Source: Flavobacteriales bacterium (GTDB taxonomy: Bacteria > Bacteroidota > Bacteroidia > Flavobacteriales_G > Salibacteraceae). From it: a stretch of DNA of 64,000 bases. Each line of letters starts with the position of its first letter. The stretch's first letter is position 1. Shown here in pieces: positions 16,354 to 25,228 of this stretch. Made by a program: the position numbers and the translations under genes. The stretch lies in NCBI GenBank assembly GCA_020435995.1, contig JAGQYO010000005.1, positions 41,472 through 105,471 of the forward strand, given 5' to 3'. Below the pieces are notes generated by a model. It worked only from the letters and a program-made list of their open reading frames with translations. It was not told the origin of the DNA and did not search any database.

Positions 16354-16581
16354 TTATTGAGCGGCTTCCATAGACTCTTCAGCGCCTTCCTCAGCAGGAG
16401 CAGCCTCTGCCTCATCAGCAGGAGCAGCTTCTTCAGCAGGAGCAGCTTCTTCTGCAGGAGCTGCTTCTTCCATTGCTGGAGCGGCTTCTTCAGTAGCTGT
16501 TTCTTCAGATGCAGTGCTAGCACCACCACCACAAGCAGCTAAAAAACCAGCTACAATGGCGAATACAAAAAACTTTTTCAT
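16354..16581 (-). CDS. Small Ala/Glu/Pro-repeat lipoprotein
   Basis: A 75-aa predicted lipoprotein. The signal MKKFFVFAIVAGFLAAC ends in lipobox LAAC. The mature part is almost entirely Ala, Glu and Pro, built of about six tandem six-residue units of the form AEEAAP. It is strongly acidic and likely extended or disordered. No function can be assigned; it may be an abundant surface or spacer lipoprotein. Own terminator downstream. Other reading frames here are open only because of the DNA repetition. Confidence 0.75.
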   Translation of the reverse strand: MKKFFVFAIVAGFLAACGGGASTASEETATEEAAPAMEEAAPAEEAAPAEEAAPADEAEAAPAEEGAEESMEAAQ

Positions 16582-16620
16582 AAGCGAAGTATTAATTTAC
16601 AATTAAGCCGCAAAAGTAGA

Positions 16621-16992
16621 TTATTTGTCGAAAAAGATAATCTTCACAGAAATAATAAGCATCAACACGCCAAATGCCCGTTTTAACACGGGTTCAGAGA
16701 TACCTAAAGAAAATTTCGACCCAAAATAGCCTCCAATTACAAAGGCAAATGCTATAATAAGACCGTATTTTATGTTCAAACTTCCCGCTTTGTAATAATT
16801 ATGTGCAGCCAATATACCAATAGGCAAAAGCATAAGTGCAATGCTGGTACCTTGCGCATTATGTTGATTCATTCCCATAAAAATAACCAATGCCGGCACC
16901 ATGATCACACCTCCGCCGATGCCAAACATTCCACTCAATAACCCCGCGGTAAATCCAATGAGTAATAAAACCAATATTTCTTGCACTTTCAT
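16621..16992 (-). CDS. Half-size TauE/SafE-family permease
   Basis: A 123-aa membrane protein with about four transmembrane helices. It contains the TauE/SafE opening GFTAGLLSGMFGIGGGVIMVPALV and a following NAQGTSIALMLLPIG. The family usually has two such halves in one chain of about 250 aa; this protein is a single half, as seen in other Bacteroidota, and presumably works as a dimer. The family exports sulfur-containing anions such as sulfite, but the substrate is unproven. It begins 5 bp after the propeller/barrel gene, likely in one operon. Confidence 0.85.
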   Translation of the reverse strand: MKVQEILVLLLIGFTAGLLSGMFGIGGGVIMVPALVIFMGMNQHNAQGTSIALMLLPIGILAAHNYYKAGSLNIKYGLIIAFAFVIGGYFGSKFSLGISEPVLKRAFGVLMLIISVKIIFFDK

Positions 16993-16997
16993 AAGGA

Positions 16998-19900
16998 TTA
17001 AAAGTCAAATCCCATCGACAAATGGGTGACGGGTTTTTGAATAATTCCATCTTCTACACCGTAGGCCAAATCCAGCTTTAAAAAATAACCCATCAACTTT
17101 GTTCGAAGGCCTGCCCCGTATCCACCTATTATGGGATACCGCTTATTATCTAACCTCACGGTTACTGGGCCATCAACCACGGTGAGTGTATTAAACTCAT
17201 TGTCTTCAGAAAATGGTGTTTTCCCGTTCCAAGCTGTTCCTACATCGCCAAAAGCCACAATTTGAAAATTCGTTGTGAAATCTGATTTCAAAGGCTTGCG
17301 TGAAAAATATTTGAACACTGGGAAACGAAGTTCATTATTAATTACAGCAAAAGAGTTTCCATTTCTCGCATTTTGAATAAACCCTCTCATGGGGCTTGCA
17401 AGCGCTTGAAATGAATAATTCTGATCTTGAGCAATTGGTGTTTGAGAATTAAAACGCTGGTTATCTGGGTTAAGAATTATCCAATCATCAACAGAACCTA
17501 AATAATATACAAGCTTTCGCTGACCAACCGAGGTACTCGCAGCCAACCTCGAGGCCCAAATCAAATCTCTGTGAATTTTTTGGTAATGCCTAAAATCAAG
17601 TCCCACTACATTGAGATCGCTATTGAGGTCATCAACCAACTGGTAGCGCTCTCCAAAAATTTTGAACCTGGTTCCATAGTATAAATTCAAACCCCGTTTT
17701 CGCGTGTTGTCGAATACCAACTCAACCTTTACACCTGCTTGGCCCACATTTACATCGGGTGTTAACAGGCTAACGTCATCAATAGCAGCGGCAACCGTTC
17801 TATCGTGGCGATAACTCAATTCGGTTTTCCAGGCCAATACTTCAGTAATTGGGTAGGTCAATTCATATTCTCCTTTGTAAATAATCACTTTAGTGACAGC
17901 TACATCAGAGGTGTATTTAAGCCCTTGTCGTTTTACGGTATAACGCTTATCCCACCTAGCCGAGCGATCATATAAGGAGGCAAAAAGCTCCAAGTTATTG
18001 TTGTTGAAGCCATACCTGAATCCGCCTTCAATTTTATAATCCTGAAAAAGATCTAACATAGAAACCTTTCCCAAAATACCCATACCGGGATTCACGTAGG
18101 GGCCGCCATTGAAAGGCTGATACAGCTGATTGGCGAAATTAAAGTCCATGGTAGTAACCAAATTGGTGTATGAAAAATTGGTGTTGTAGGTTCTTTTTTG
18201 CGGCATAATAAGTTTTTCCGATTCACTTACTTCACCTTTCTTTCCATCGGGCCGGCTTGCTACTTCTTTGAACTGGCCTTCCTTGCCCCTCTTTTCAGAC
18301 TGCCGCTTCTCGCCGGTAAATGTGTAGTCATCTATATTCACCTCTTCATCTTCTGGTATTTCAGGGCTAAGTTCCTCAACTACCCTTGAAGACAAGACAA
18401 CTTCCACTTCCTTTGGGGCAGTTTTCTCTGGCCAATCCGATTCGTTTTCAATTGCCTTAAAAGCGGTGGATTTCATATCCTCTTCGCTCTGTTTTTCTAA
18501 TTCCTCAATTCCCAATTTGTATAACCTGTACTTGCCATCATAAAATACCAAGTCAATAGATTTATCCTCATCTGGGATTAACTGATGCTCTAATATACTT
18601 CTAGAATAATTGGTAAGTGGCGATGTTTTTGTGACATATCTGTAGTGAATCAAGGTGTCAACATGGCTCACCACACTGTCAAGACGCGCAATCCATCTGT
18701 TTGAAATACCATTACCATCACTCAAATAAACATATTCATTTGGCTTGTAGAAATAAGGGAATCGCTCATTGTCAAATTCAGTTTGGGTTAGCTGTACCAT
18801 TTTGTCGGATTTAGGATTGAAGGTAAAAAGGTCTTTCTTAGGTTGATGGTCATAATTTAATTCTTTCCCTTTCGGTATTTCTGTGTTCGGTCTATTGCTG
18901 GTGAAAACAATTTTTCCGCTTTTGTCCAAATAAGCAGGCTCCAAATCGTCATAAATATCGTCGGTAATTTTATTGATTGTATTTGCTTGTAAGTTATACT
19001 CCCAAATGTCTGTTTGACCTTGAAGCATAGCCGACATAATCATTTTATTGCCGGATGGCGAATATTTCATATCTAGGATTTTGTCTACCTTAAATACTTC
19101 TCGTTTATACTTTTTATTTTCCTCCAAATCGTATAAGATTAAAGATGGCTCCGCTTTTTTCTCGTAATAAATTGCAACTATTTTTCCCTCGGGATGCCAT
19201 GCCATTAAAGGATAGCTATAATCGGGAAGTCGGTCTTGTTTTATTCCCCCTTTAATCAATGTTTTTTTCTTCCCTTTTTCTACGTCATATAAAACAGACT
19301 TGAACTTGCCCAGCTTATTGGTGCTGTACGCCACGTTTTCTCCCGTTGGACTCCTCTTTACTTCAAAGTACTTCCTTTTCCTCTTGGTTTTTGAAAACGC
19401 TTCCTTATGAGGAGGAAAACCGCTATTTTCATCATCCATATCATAGTTCACTCGATAATGAAGCCAAGTATCCTTGGTGAGTTGTAATAGGTTTACACCT
19501 AAAACAAAAAGAAACCCACTTTCGATGCTACGGCTTACACGCGCCATATAAAGCACATTTGGAATTTGTTCAGGGCCATACACCTCAGCAATATAGTTCC
19601 ATATTGCGTGTCCAGCGTACGTTTTATCGGGTTCTTCTAGGTGATTGAACCTCTTGTACCTATTGGTCATGATCCCATCCTTTACTCTGTTGTCTATTTC
19701 TTCTGTCCAAGGATTGGTTACATAGGAAATAAGCCCCTTGGTATACCAATCGGGGACACTTAGCAGTGTCGAATTTTTGATAACCTCCTTCCAGTTTTCT
19801 CCAAACATCATTCGATTTACGAGCATCTCGGACAAGCCCGTTCTGATTTGTTTGTTGAATTTGTTGTAGTCGCCTTCGAAGTACAAAAACACATTTGAAC

Positions 19901-20258
19901 TGGCAATTTCCGTTACGCCACCCGTACCCGATTCGTTGTCGTCAAAGTCAATGTTGCTTTGTTCAAATTCATTTTGTTTGTTATAAATAATAAAATTGAT
20001 GTGTTGTTGTGTTGCATAACCAAGACGTTTTTCAATGTCTTTTAGGTTTTTCATGGCATGGATAGCGGTATATTCAGCCAGTTTTTCACCACCCTTGTAT
20101 TCATAGATAGTAAATCGATCAAATTTGTGGTAGAACCAGAAAAACTCTTCATGCTGGACTCGATTTTTACCAAAGCCTTGTCGCATCCCATTAGTGAATT
20201 GCGCGTAACCCGTAAAAGAGATCAAAAAAAAGCTGAAAATCAGCCCTTTCAAAAGCAT
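16998..20258 (-). CDS. Secreted propeller protein with BamA-like C-terminal barrel
   Basis: A 1086-aa protein. The start is taken at ATG 20258, which begins a signal peptide (MLLKGLIFSFFLISFTGYAQ); the frame is open to 20528 but would run into the divergent gene. The N-terminal third resembles a peptidase-MA-like helical domain without an HExxH that I can see. The middle has repeated PD40/TolB-type beta-propeller strands (KRSPTGENVAYS, KYSPSGNKM, FTSNRP). The C-terminal 350 residues resemble an Omp85/BamA barrel, ending MGFDF. The combination suggests an outer-membrane protein with a periplasmic propeller. Exact role unknown. Confidence 0.8.
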   Translation of the reverse strand: MLLKGLIFSFFLISFTGYAQFTNGMRQGFGKNRVQHEEFFWFYHKFDRFTIYEYKGGEKLAEYTAIHAMKNLKDIEKRLGYATQQHINFIIYNKQNEFEQSNIDFDDNESGTGGVTEIASSNVFLYFEGDYNKFNKQIRTGLSEMLVNRMMFGENWKEVIKNSTLLSVPDWYTKGLISYVTNPWTEEIDNRVKDGIMTNRYKRFNHLEEPDKTYAGHAIWNYIAEVYGPEQIPNVLYMARVSRSIESGFLFVLGVNLLQLTKDTWLHYRVNYDMDDENSGFPPHKEAFSKTKRKRKYFEVKRSPTGENVAYSTNKLGKFKSVLYDVEKGKKKTLIKGGIKQDRLPDYSYPLMAWHPEGKIVAIYYEKKAEPSLILYDLEENKKYKREVFKVDKILDMKYSPSGNKMIMSAMLQGQTDIWEYNLQANTINKITDDIYDDLEPAYLDKSGKIVFTSNRPNTEIPKGKELNYDHQPKKDLFTFNPKSDKMVQLTQTEFDNERFPYFYKPNEYVYLSDGNGISNRWIARLDSVVSHVDTLIHYRYVTKTSPLTNYSRSILEHQLIPDEDKSIDLVFYDGKYRLYKLGIEELEKQSEEDMKSTAFKAIENESDWPEKTAPKEVEVVLSSRVVEELSPEIPEDEEVNIDDYTFTGEKRQSEKRGKEGQFKEVASRPDGKKGEVSESEKLIMPQKRTYNTNFSYTNLVTTMDFNFANQLYQPFNGGPYVNPGMGILGKVSMLDLFQDYKIEGGFRYGFNNNNLELFASLYDRSARWDKRYTVKRQGLKYTSDVAVTKVIIYKGEYELTYPITEVLAWKTELSYRHDRTVAAAIDDVSLLTPDVNVGQAGVKVELVFDNTRKRGLNLYYGTRFKIFGERYQLVDDLNSDLNVVGLDFRHYQKIHRDLIWASRLAASTSVGQRKLVYYLGSVDDWIILNPDNQRFNSQTPIAQDQNYSFQALASPMRGFIQNARNGNSFAVINNELRFPVFKYFSRKPLKSDFTTNFQIVAFGDVGTAWNGKTPFSEDNEFNTLTVVDGPVTVRLDNKRYPIIGGYGAGLRTKLMGYFLKLDLAYGVEDGIIQKPVTHLSMGFDF

Positions 20259-20378
20259 GGAAAATCTACCTCTCAAGTCGTTTAAAAAGCTGGTAAAGGT
20301 AGGTATAAATTGTACTTTCGCAGCTCCAAGTTCAATTGGCTTTTCTAATGGTTTAGCCGTCATAATCTCTAATTCCTT

Positions 20379-21020
20379 ATGATCAAAATAAAATCGTTTG
20401 TTTTTAGTCCTTTTATGGAGAACACCTACGTGATTCATAATGAGAAAAAAGAATGTGCCATCATTGACCCAGGGTGTTATGGCAACGAAGAAAATGGCGC
20501 ACTCAAAGCTTTTATCGAAAACAACCAACTAAAGGTAGTATTACTCCTGAATACCCACAGCCATCTGGATCATATTTTTGGAAATGCCTTTGTTGCTAAA
20601 ACATGGAGTGTGATTCCAAAGGTTCATCCTCTTGATGAGCCTATTTACTCCAACTTTGAAATGTCGGCCCAGCGTTTCGGAATTCCGACACACACATTAC
20701 CTCCTGAACCTTCTTATACCTTAGAAGAAGGACGGTCTGAATTCTTAGGAGATCAAGAATTAGAGGTTATGTTTTTACCAGGCCATTGCCCGGGCCATGT
20801 GGCCTTTATCCATCATGAATCCAAAACTATTCTATCTGGTGACGTCCTCTTCGAAAGAAGTATTGGCAGAACAGATTTACCGGGTGGCGACCACTACACG
20901 CTGATAAAATCCATCAAAGAAAAACTGTTTTTGTTGCCTAATGATTACACTGTTTATTCGGGGCATGGCAGACCTACGTCAATTGGTGCGGAAAAAAAAC
21001 ACAACCCGTATTTACAATAG
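20379..21020 (+). CDS. MBL-fold metallo-hydrolase (glyoxalase II-like)
   Basis: A 213-aa metallo-beta-lactamase-fold hydrolase. The metal-binding motif THSHLDH, the later His in FLPGHCPGH, the Asp in ILSGDVLFERSIGRTDLPGGD and the final GHGRPT are all present, the pattern of the hydroxyacylglutathione hydrolase (YcbL-like) group. It is probably a cytosolic thioester or related hydrolase; no signal peptide. Divergent from the propeller/barrel gene. It starts at ATG 20379; the sequence TACTTTCG 50 bp upstream resembles a -7 element. Confidence 0.9.
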   Translation: MIKIKSFVFSPFMENTYVIHNEKKECAIIDPGCYGNEENGALKAFIENNQLKVVLLLNTHSHLDHIFGNAFVAKTWSVIPKVHPLDEPIYSNFEMSAQRFGIPTHTLPPEPSYTLEEGRSEFLGDQELEVMFLPGHCPGHVAFIHHESKTILSGDVLFERSIGRTDLPGGDHYTLIKSIKEKLFLLPNDYTVYSGHGRPTSIGAEKKHNPYLQ

Positions 21021-21050
21021 AATTGAATTTTATCTAATAGCATTTATCAA

Positions 21051-21887
21051 TTACCGCTTACTCGGTTCATCAGGGTCAAATCCTTCTGGTAATCCAATGG
21101 CATCAACTGGCGGGCAATCTTTGAGCTTGTAATTTCGGAACAAAAAGAATCGAATGCTCAGGGTAATTGGCCAATAATTGCTATTGAAATACGGCATGTC
21201 TGGTCTCACTTTATTGAAAGTGTAGATGTTGAGTAAAGGAACTTCGAGGCTCGGTATGATGATCAGCTTTTTGTTGGATTTAAATCCGTAGCCGATCCTG
21301 TAATATAAATAGCTGTGGATTCTGCTTCCCGTATTTTCTGTTAGGCCTGGAAGCGTGTTCGTATATGTGCGTTTAGCACCAACAGCATACCCCGCGGCTA
21401 AGCCAAAGGTGTGCTGCAAAAATGATTCGCTTGATAACAAATTGATGCCATTGATCTCTACATGCAAATTAGCGTAGTGATCCGAAAATGAATTTTCTCC
21501 AAAACCAAGTGGAATAGTTGCACCTGCTAAAGAAACCTCATTGGTAAATTGTTCGCTAGACTTAATCCAACGATAATTGACGCCGGCGTTCCAATATCTA
21601 AAAAAATAAAGGTTTTCAATAAGGAAGTACCTTCCAAACTCGCCATAAAATCCAACCCGCCCTTTGTGGGCTAAGCTTGACTTATAGGTGGTATCTACTA
21701 CAGAGAATCCTGTTACCTCTCTAGGCCCTAAAATGCCATTAGTATAGGTTAAGCCCGGGCCAAAATACCAATGCGATTTCTCAAAACGGGGCGTTTGTGG
21801 AAAGCAGTCATTTCGTTTCTTGCCATAACCTTGGGCCGAGGACTCAACAAAGGCTATGAGTGCAATTAGCCCAATGATCCATTTCAT
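21051..21887 (-). CDS. Predicted outer-membrane beta-barrel protein
   Basis: A 278-aa protein with a signal peptide (residues 1-19, ending SSAQ). Its alternating aromatic strands (WYFGPGLTYTN, FYGEFGRYFLIENLYFFRYW and others) suggest a small barrel. It ends KDCPPVDAIGLPEGFDPDEPSKR, so the last residues are not a barrel strand. No family recognised. Its start codon touches the kmo stop, so it is the last gene of the kynurenine operon, though a link to that pathway is not evident. Confidence 0.6.
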   Translation of the reverse strand: MKWIIGLIALIAFVESSAQGYGKKRNDCFPQTPRFEKSHWYFGPGLTYTNGILGPREVTGFSVVDTTYKSSLAHKGRVGFYGEFGRYFLIENLYFFRYWNAGVNYRWIKSSEQFTNEVSLAGATIPLGFGENSFSDHYANLHVEINGINLLSSESFLQHTFGLAAGYAVGAKRTYTNTLPGLTENTGSRIHSYLYYRIGYGFKSNKKLIIIPSLEVPLLNIYTFNKVRPDMPYFNSNYWPITLSIRFFLFRNYKLKDCPPVDAIGLPEGFDPDEPSKR

Positions 21888-23221
21888 TAAAGTTGGGCAA
21901 TTATTTGCTGCTCTACTTCTTCAGAATCCCAAATTTGAGCAATATTTTCAAGTTCCATCACCCTATCCATTATGGCTTCTTGTTTTTTGCCAATAACTAA
22001 GGCATCGGCATACGGTGTATGGCTAAATGTTACCATTGAATATAACGGAACCCATTTGTGGGGGTGCTTTTCATAAATTCTCTTTTCAATCTTTTTACGC
22101 AAAAGGAATTTTTCGTCGCCTACCAAGTCACGCATTTCGATATAATTCTTAAGGGCTAGGTCGGCTATTGCATCTCCATTTGGTTTGCGGATACGTGTAA
22201 ATTCTGCAAATACAGTAGACCAATCTTGCCCATATTCTTCCACCAGTCGCCACCATTCGGAGCAATCCTCAAATCCGGCATTCATACCTTGGCCATAAAA
22301 AGGAACAATGGCATGAGCTGCATCTCCCATTAGCAAAATTTTATCTTGGTAGTTCCAAGGATTACATCGAATAATACACAAGGAAGAAGTAGGATTCTCG
22401 TGATAATCTTCAATTAATGTTGGCATCAAGGGAAGTGCATCAGGAAAAGTTTCTTTGAAAAAGTCTCTGATTTTATCATTTGTATTCAAACTTTCAAAAG
22501 AGGTGGGCCCTTCAAAGGGAAAGAAAAGGGTGACCGTAAAACTTCCATCCAAATTAGCCAAGGCTATGAGCATGAATTGACCTCTAGGCCATATATGCAG
22601 TGCATTTTTGTCTATTTTATGGGTGCCATCAGCATTGGCTGGAATAATCAATTCCTTGTAGCCATGTGTCATATATGTTTGAGAAAAATCGAAGCGATCT
22701 AATCGTTGCAACCTTCCACGAACAGCTGAAAACGCACCATCGGTGGCATAAATCTGCTTCGCTTTTACAATTGAAACCTCTCCTGTAATCGAGTTTTGAA
22801 AGGCCGCTTCATTGGTGTTAATGTCCACATCAACACATCTTTCATCAAAATAAAACCCAACATTGGGGTAGCTTGCTGCCTTCAGTAGCAATTGGCGGTT
22901 AAGTTCACCTCTCGAAACAGAATAAATCGCTTCTTCATCCTTGCCATAAGACTGAAAACTGATATCACCATTGACAGCATGTATTTTTCGTCCGTACATC
23001 GGAATAGAAATATCTCGAATTTCATCTGCAATTCCAGCAATTTCTAGCGCTTTCCAGCCCCTTGTGCTAAGAGCTAAATTAATCGACCTTCCACCAACAA
23101 ACTCATTACTTCGAATATCGCTTCGGCGTTCATAAACGTCAACTTTGTGACCTTTTTTGGCAAGTAGCAATGCCTGCAAACTTCCAACTAATCCCGCCCC
23201 CGCTACTATTATTTTTTCCAT
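21887..23221 (-). CDS. kmo: Kynurenine 3-monooxygenase
   Basis: A 444-aa FAD-dependent aromatic hydroxylase that converts L-kynurenine to 3-hydroxykynurenine with NADPH and O2. The N-terminal dinucleotide fold (VAGAGLVGSLQALLLAKKGH), the conserved GGRSINLALSTRG, and the second FAD motif LMGDAAHAIVPFYGQGMNAGFED are all present. The length matches bacterial KMO. It is in one operon with kynU; together they convert kynurenine to 3-hydroxyanthranilate. The ATG (23221) is 3 bp after the small membrane ORF. Confidence 0.95.
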   Translation of the reverse strand: MEKIIVAGAGLVGSLQALLLAKKGHKVDVYERRSDIRSNEFVGGRSINLALSTRGWKALEIAGIADEIRDISIPMYGRKIHAVNGDISFQSYGKDEEAIYSVSRGELNRQLLLKAASYPNVGFYFDERCVDVDINTNEAAFQNSITGEVSIVKAKQIYATDGAFSAVRGRLQRLDRFDFSQTYMTHGYKELIIPANADGTHKIDKNALHIWPRGQFMLIALANLDGSFTVTLFFPFEGPTSFESLNTNDKIRDFFKETFPDALPLMPTLIEDYHENPTSSLCIIRCNPWNYQDKILLMGDAAHAIVPFYGQGMNAGFEDCSEWWRLVEEYGQDWSTVFAEFTRIRKPNGDAIADLALKNYIEMRDLVGDEKFLLRKKIEKRIYEKHPHKWVPLYSMVTFSHTPYADALVIGKKQEAIMDRVMELENIAQIWDSEEVEQQIIAQL

Positions 23222-23224
23222 GTT

Positions 23225-23341
23225 TTAATCTTCGAATTTTCTTTTAAAAAAAGAACTGCTTCTGGTCGAATTGTTTGATACTCTAGAAAACATCCTGAAT
23301 AGAATCAAACCCATTAATATTACTCCTAGTATTTCAAACAT
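23225..23341 (-). CDS. 38-aa predicted membrane peptide in the kynurenine operon
   Basis: An open frame of 38 codons begins MFEILGVILMGLILFRMF and ends SSSFFKRKFED. The first 18 residues would form one transmembrane helix and the rest is basic. It fills the gap between the GNAT gene and kmo on the same strand. The stop is 3 bp before the kmo ATG, so it would be translated in the same transcript. No homologue is recognised; it could also be a chance frame. Confidence 0.5.
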   Translation of the reverse strand: MFEILGVILMGLILFRMFSRVSNNSTRSSSFFKRKFED

Positions 23342-23350
23342 CTGATAAAC

Positions 23351-23881
23351 TTATCGCTTTAAATATTCTGGTTGTGAAATTGAATAAATTTTTGTTTCAA
23401 ACCCATGATCTACACCATCCCTAAGGTATTTAAATCCTAATTTTTCCATCACCCTTATTGATGCTATATTTTCTGAAACTGCTTCCGCAATCAGCGATTC
23501 GAGTTTCAAGTTGACAAATGCGTGTCTTAGGCAGCCTTCTCCAACTTCTCCGGCACAGCCCTTGCCCCAATACTCTTGAAACAACCGATAGCCCAAGTCT
23601 ATTTCGCCATTTTCTCTTTTCTTTAAGCCTGCCCAACCCCATTTAGCTCCGGTTTTCTTATCTAAAATGGCCCATCGGCCAAATCCATCTCGGGGATAAA
23701 CAGTTTCAATATATTCCTCTAAAAAGTGCCATGCTTGCCCAATGCTCTGAAACGCTCGATCGCCAGTGTACCTAGTAACTTCTGGATCTAAATTCAGCGC
23801 ATAAAACATTTGAGAGTCTTCAAGCACAAGCTCTCGAAGCTCAAATCTCTTTGTTTCAATTATGACATTATACTTAGACAA
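23351..23881 (-). CDS. GNAT-family N-acetyltransferase (RimJ/RimL type)
   Basis: A 176-aa acetyltransferase. It follows the RimJ/RimL-like (Acetyltransf_3) pattern: [23 protein letters not shown] at the N terminus, [17 protein letters not shown], then the acetyl-CoA loop region [26 protein letters not shown] and [12 protein letters not shown]. The substrate is unknown. It overlaps the end of kynU by 8 bp and is followed by the small ORF and kmo, so it is co-expressed with tryptophan catabolism. It may modify a kynurenine product or a protein; both are inferences. Confidence 0.9.
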   Translation of the reverse strand: MSKYNVIIETKRFELRELVLEDSQMFYALNLDPEVTRYTGDRAFQSIGQAWHFLEEYIETVYPRDGFGRWAILDKKTGAKWGWAGLKKRENGEIDLGYRLFQEYWGKGCAGEVGEGCLRHAFVNLKLESLIAEAVSENIASIRVMEKLGFKYLRDGVDHGFETKIYSISQPEYLKR

Positions 23882-25145
23882 TTGCTTGCTTTAATTTAAT
23901 ACCAAAATAATAACAATCTGCGAAAGAATTGTAAAGTGGAACTGGCGCAATTCGAATCACGTTCGGTTCGCGCCAATCCGCAATCACACCGGCTTTTGTT
24001 AATTTATCGAATAGCGGCCGGCCATAACCGTGTGCCAGTATAGAAAGTTGGCAACCTCGTTCATCCGGATTTTTAGGTGTAATCACTTCAAATCCGCCTT
24101 GGCTTTCTTCCGAAACTTTTTGAATTACAAATTCCAAATAGGCAGTCAACTTTTCAGATTTTTGTCTCAATTTCTTTATTCCTACTCGTTCAAATATGTC
24201 GAGGGATACCTTATGCACGGCCATGGCAAGCACAGGAGCGTTACTCAATTGCCAAGATTCCGCCGTTGGAATTGGATCAAATCCTTTTTCCATCAAAAAT
24301 CTTGTTTTCTTATTGTGTCCCCACCAGCCTGCAAAGCGAATTAAATCAGGGTTTTTGCAATGTCTTTCATGCACAAAAGCCCCAGATACACTTCCTGGAC
24401 CTGAATTTAAATATTTGTAGGAGCACCAGCATGCAAAATCCACATTCCAATCGTGCAATTGCAATGGTACGTTACCCGCAGCATGGGCCAAATCCCAACC
24501 CACTTGAGCACCTACATCGTGACCAGCTTGGGTTATTCCCTTCATATCAAATAGCTGTCCGGTGTAATAATTAACACCACCTATCATCACCAAGGCAATT
24601 TCATCTTTGTGTTTTTTAATCGCCGTATAAATATCTTCTTCATTGATTAAATGCTCTCCTTCTCTTGGAGCTATTTCAATGATGGCATCGTTGGGATCAT
24701 ACCCATGAAATCGAACTTGGCTTTCAAGCGCATATTGATCGCTGGGGAATGCCTTAGCCTCGCATAAAATTTTATATCGTTTTCCTTTTGGTCGGTAAAA
24801 AGAGACCATCATCAGGTGTAGGTTTGTGGTTAGTCCATTCATGGCCACCACCTCTGCTTCCTTTGCTCCTACAATTTTTGCAAGCGGGCGTGCAAACATT
24901 TCGTGGTAGGCATACCATGGGTTTTTTGCCTCAAAATGACCTTCTACGCCATATTTACCCCAGTCATCAAGCTCTTGCTTAATAGCAGCCGAAGCTGACT
25001 TCGGCTGCAGGCCGAGGCTATTTCCGGTAAAATAAATAACGTCTTTACCATTGTGTTTTGGGAAAATAAATTCATTTCTCAAAGAATTCAATTCATCCTC
25101 AGAATCTAATTTTAATGCATACTCCTCTTTAAACGCGAAACTCAT
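23874..25145 (-). CDS. kynU: Kynureninase
   Basis: A 423-aa PLP enzyme that cleaves kynurenine or 3-hydroxykynurenine to anthranilate or 3-hydroxyanthranilate and alanine. Landmarks are [37 protein letters not shown] and the PLP lysine K244 in [12 protein letters not shown]. The length is typical. It is the first gene of the operon kynU-GNAT-small ORF-kmo-barrel protein. The divergent region to hemL holds a perfect -7 element on its strand. Confidence 0.96.
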   Translation of the reverse strand: MSFAFKEEYALKLDSEDELNSLRNEFIFPKHNGKDVIYFTGNSLGLQPKSASAAIKQELDDWGKYGVEGHFEAKNPWYAYHEMFARPLAKIVGAKEAEVVAMNGLTTNLHLMMVSFYRPKGKRYKILCEAKAFPSDQYALESQVRFHGYDPNDAIIEIAPREGEHLINEEDIYTAIKKHKDEIALVMIGGVNYYTGQLFDMKGITQAGHDVGAQVGWDLAHAAGNVPLQLHDWNVDFACWCSYKYLNSGPGSVSGAFVHERHCKNPDLIRFAGWWGHNKKTRFLMEKGFDPIPTAESWQLSNAPVLAMAVHKVSLDIFERVGIKKLRQKSEKLTAYLEFVIQKVSEESQGGFEVITPKNPDERGCQLSILAHGYGRPLFDKLTKAGVIADWREPNVIRIAPVPLYNSFADCYYFGIKLKQAIV

Positions 25146-25176
25146 CTTCTCCTTTCTATGTCTGTTTTGATTACCC

Positions 25177-25184
25177 TACTTTTG
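25177..25184 (+). promoter_or_regulatory. -7 promoter element of hemL
   Basis: TACTTTTG, a perfect TAnnTTTG, lies 44 bp before the hemL ATG. No TTG occurs at a standard distance upstream. Confidence 0.55.
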
Positions 25185-25192
25185 CAGGGCCT

Positions 25193-25200
25193 CAAAGGTA
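25193..25200 (-). promoter_or_regulatory. -7 promoter element of the kynurenine operon
   Basis: TACCTTTG on the minus strand, a perfect TAnnTTTG, lies 47 bp before the kynU ATG and only 8 bp from the divergent hemL element, so the two promoters overlap. Confidence 0.55.
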
Positions 25201-25228
25201 ACAAAGGCAATTAAAAGCAGACCCTTTC

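Noticed and set aside
16308..16542. Overlapping frames in the AEEAAP lipoprotein region on both strands
   Set aside because: Open only because the DNA is an 18-base tandem repeat; composition is non-protein-like (poly-Leu or Ser/Phe).
20259..20528. Longer start (270 bp more) for the propeller/barrel gene
   Set aside because: It would lack a signal peptide at its start and run through the divergent promoter and into the MBL-fold gene; the ATG at 20258 begins a signal peptide.
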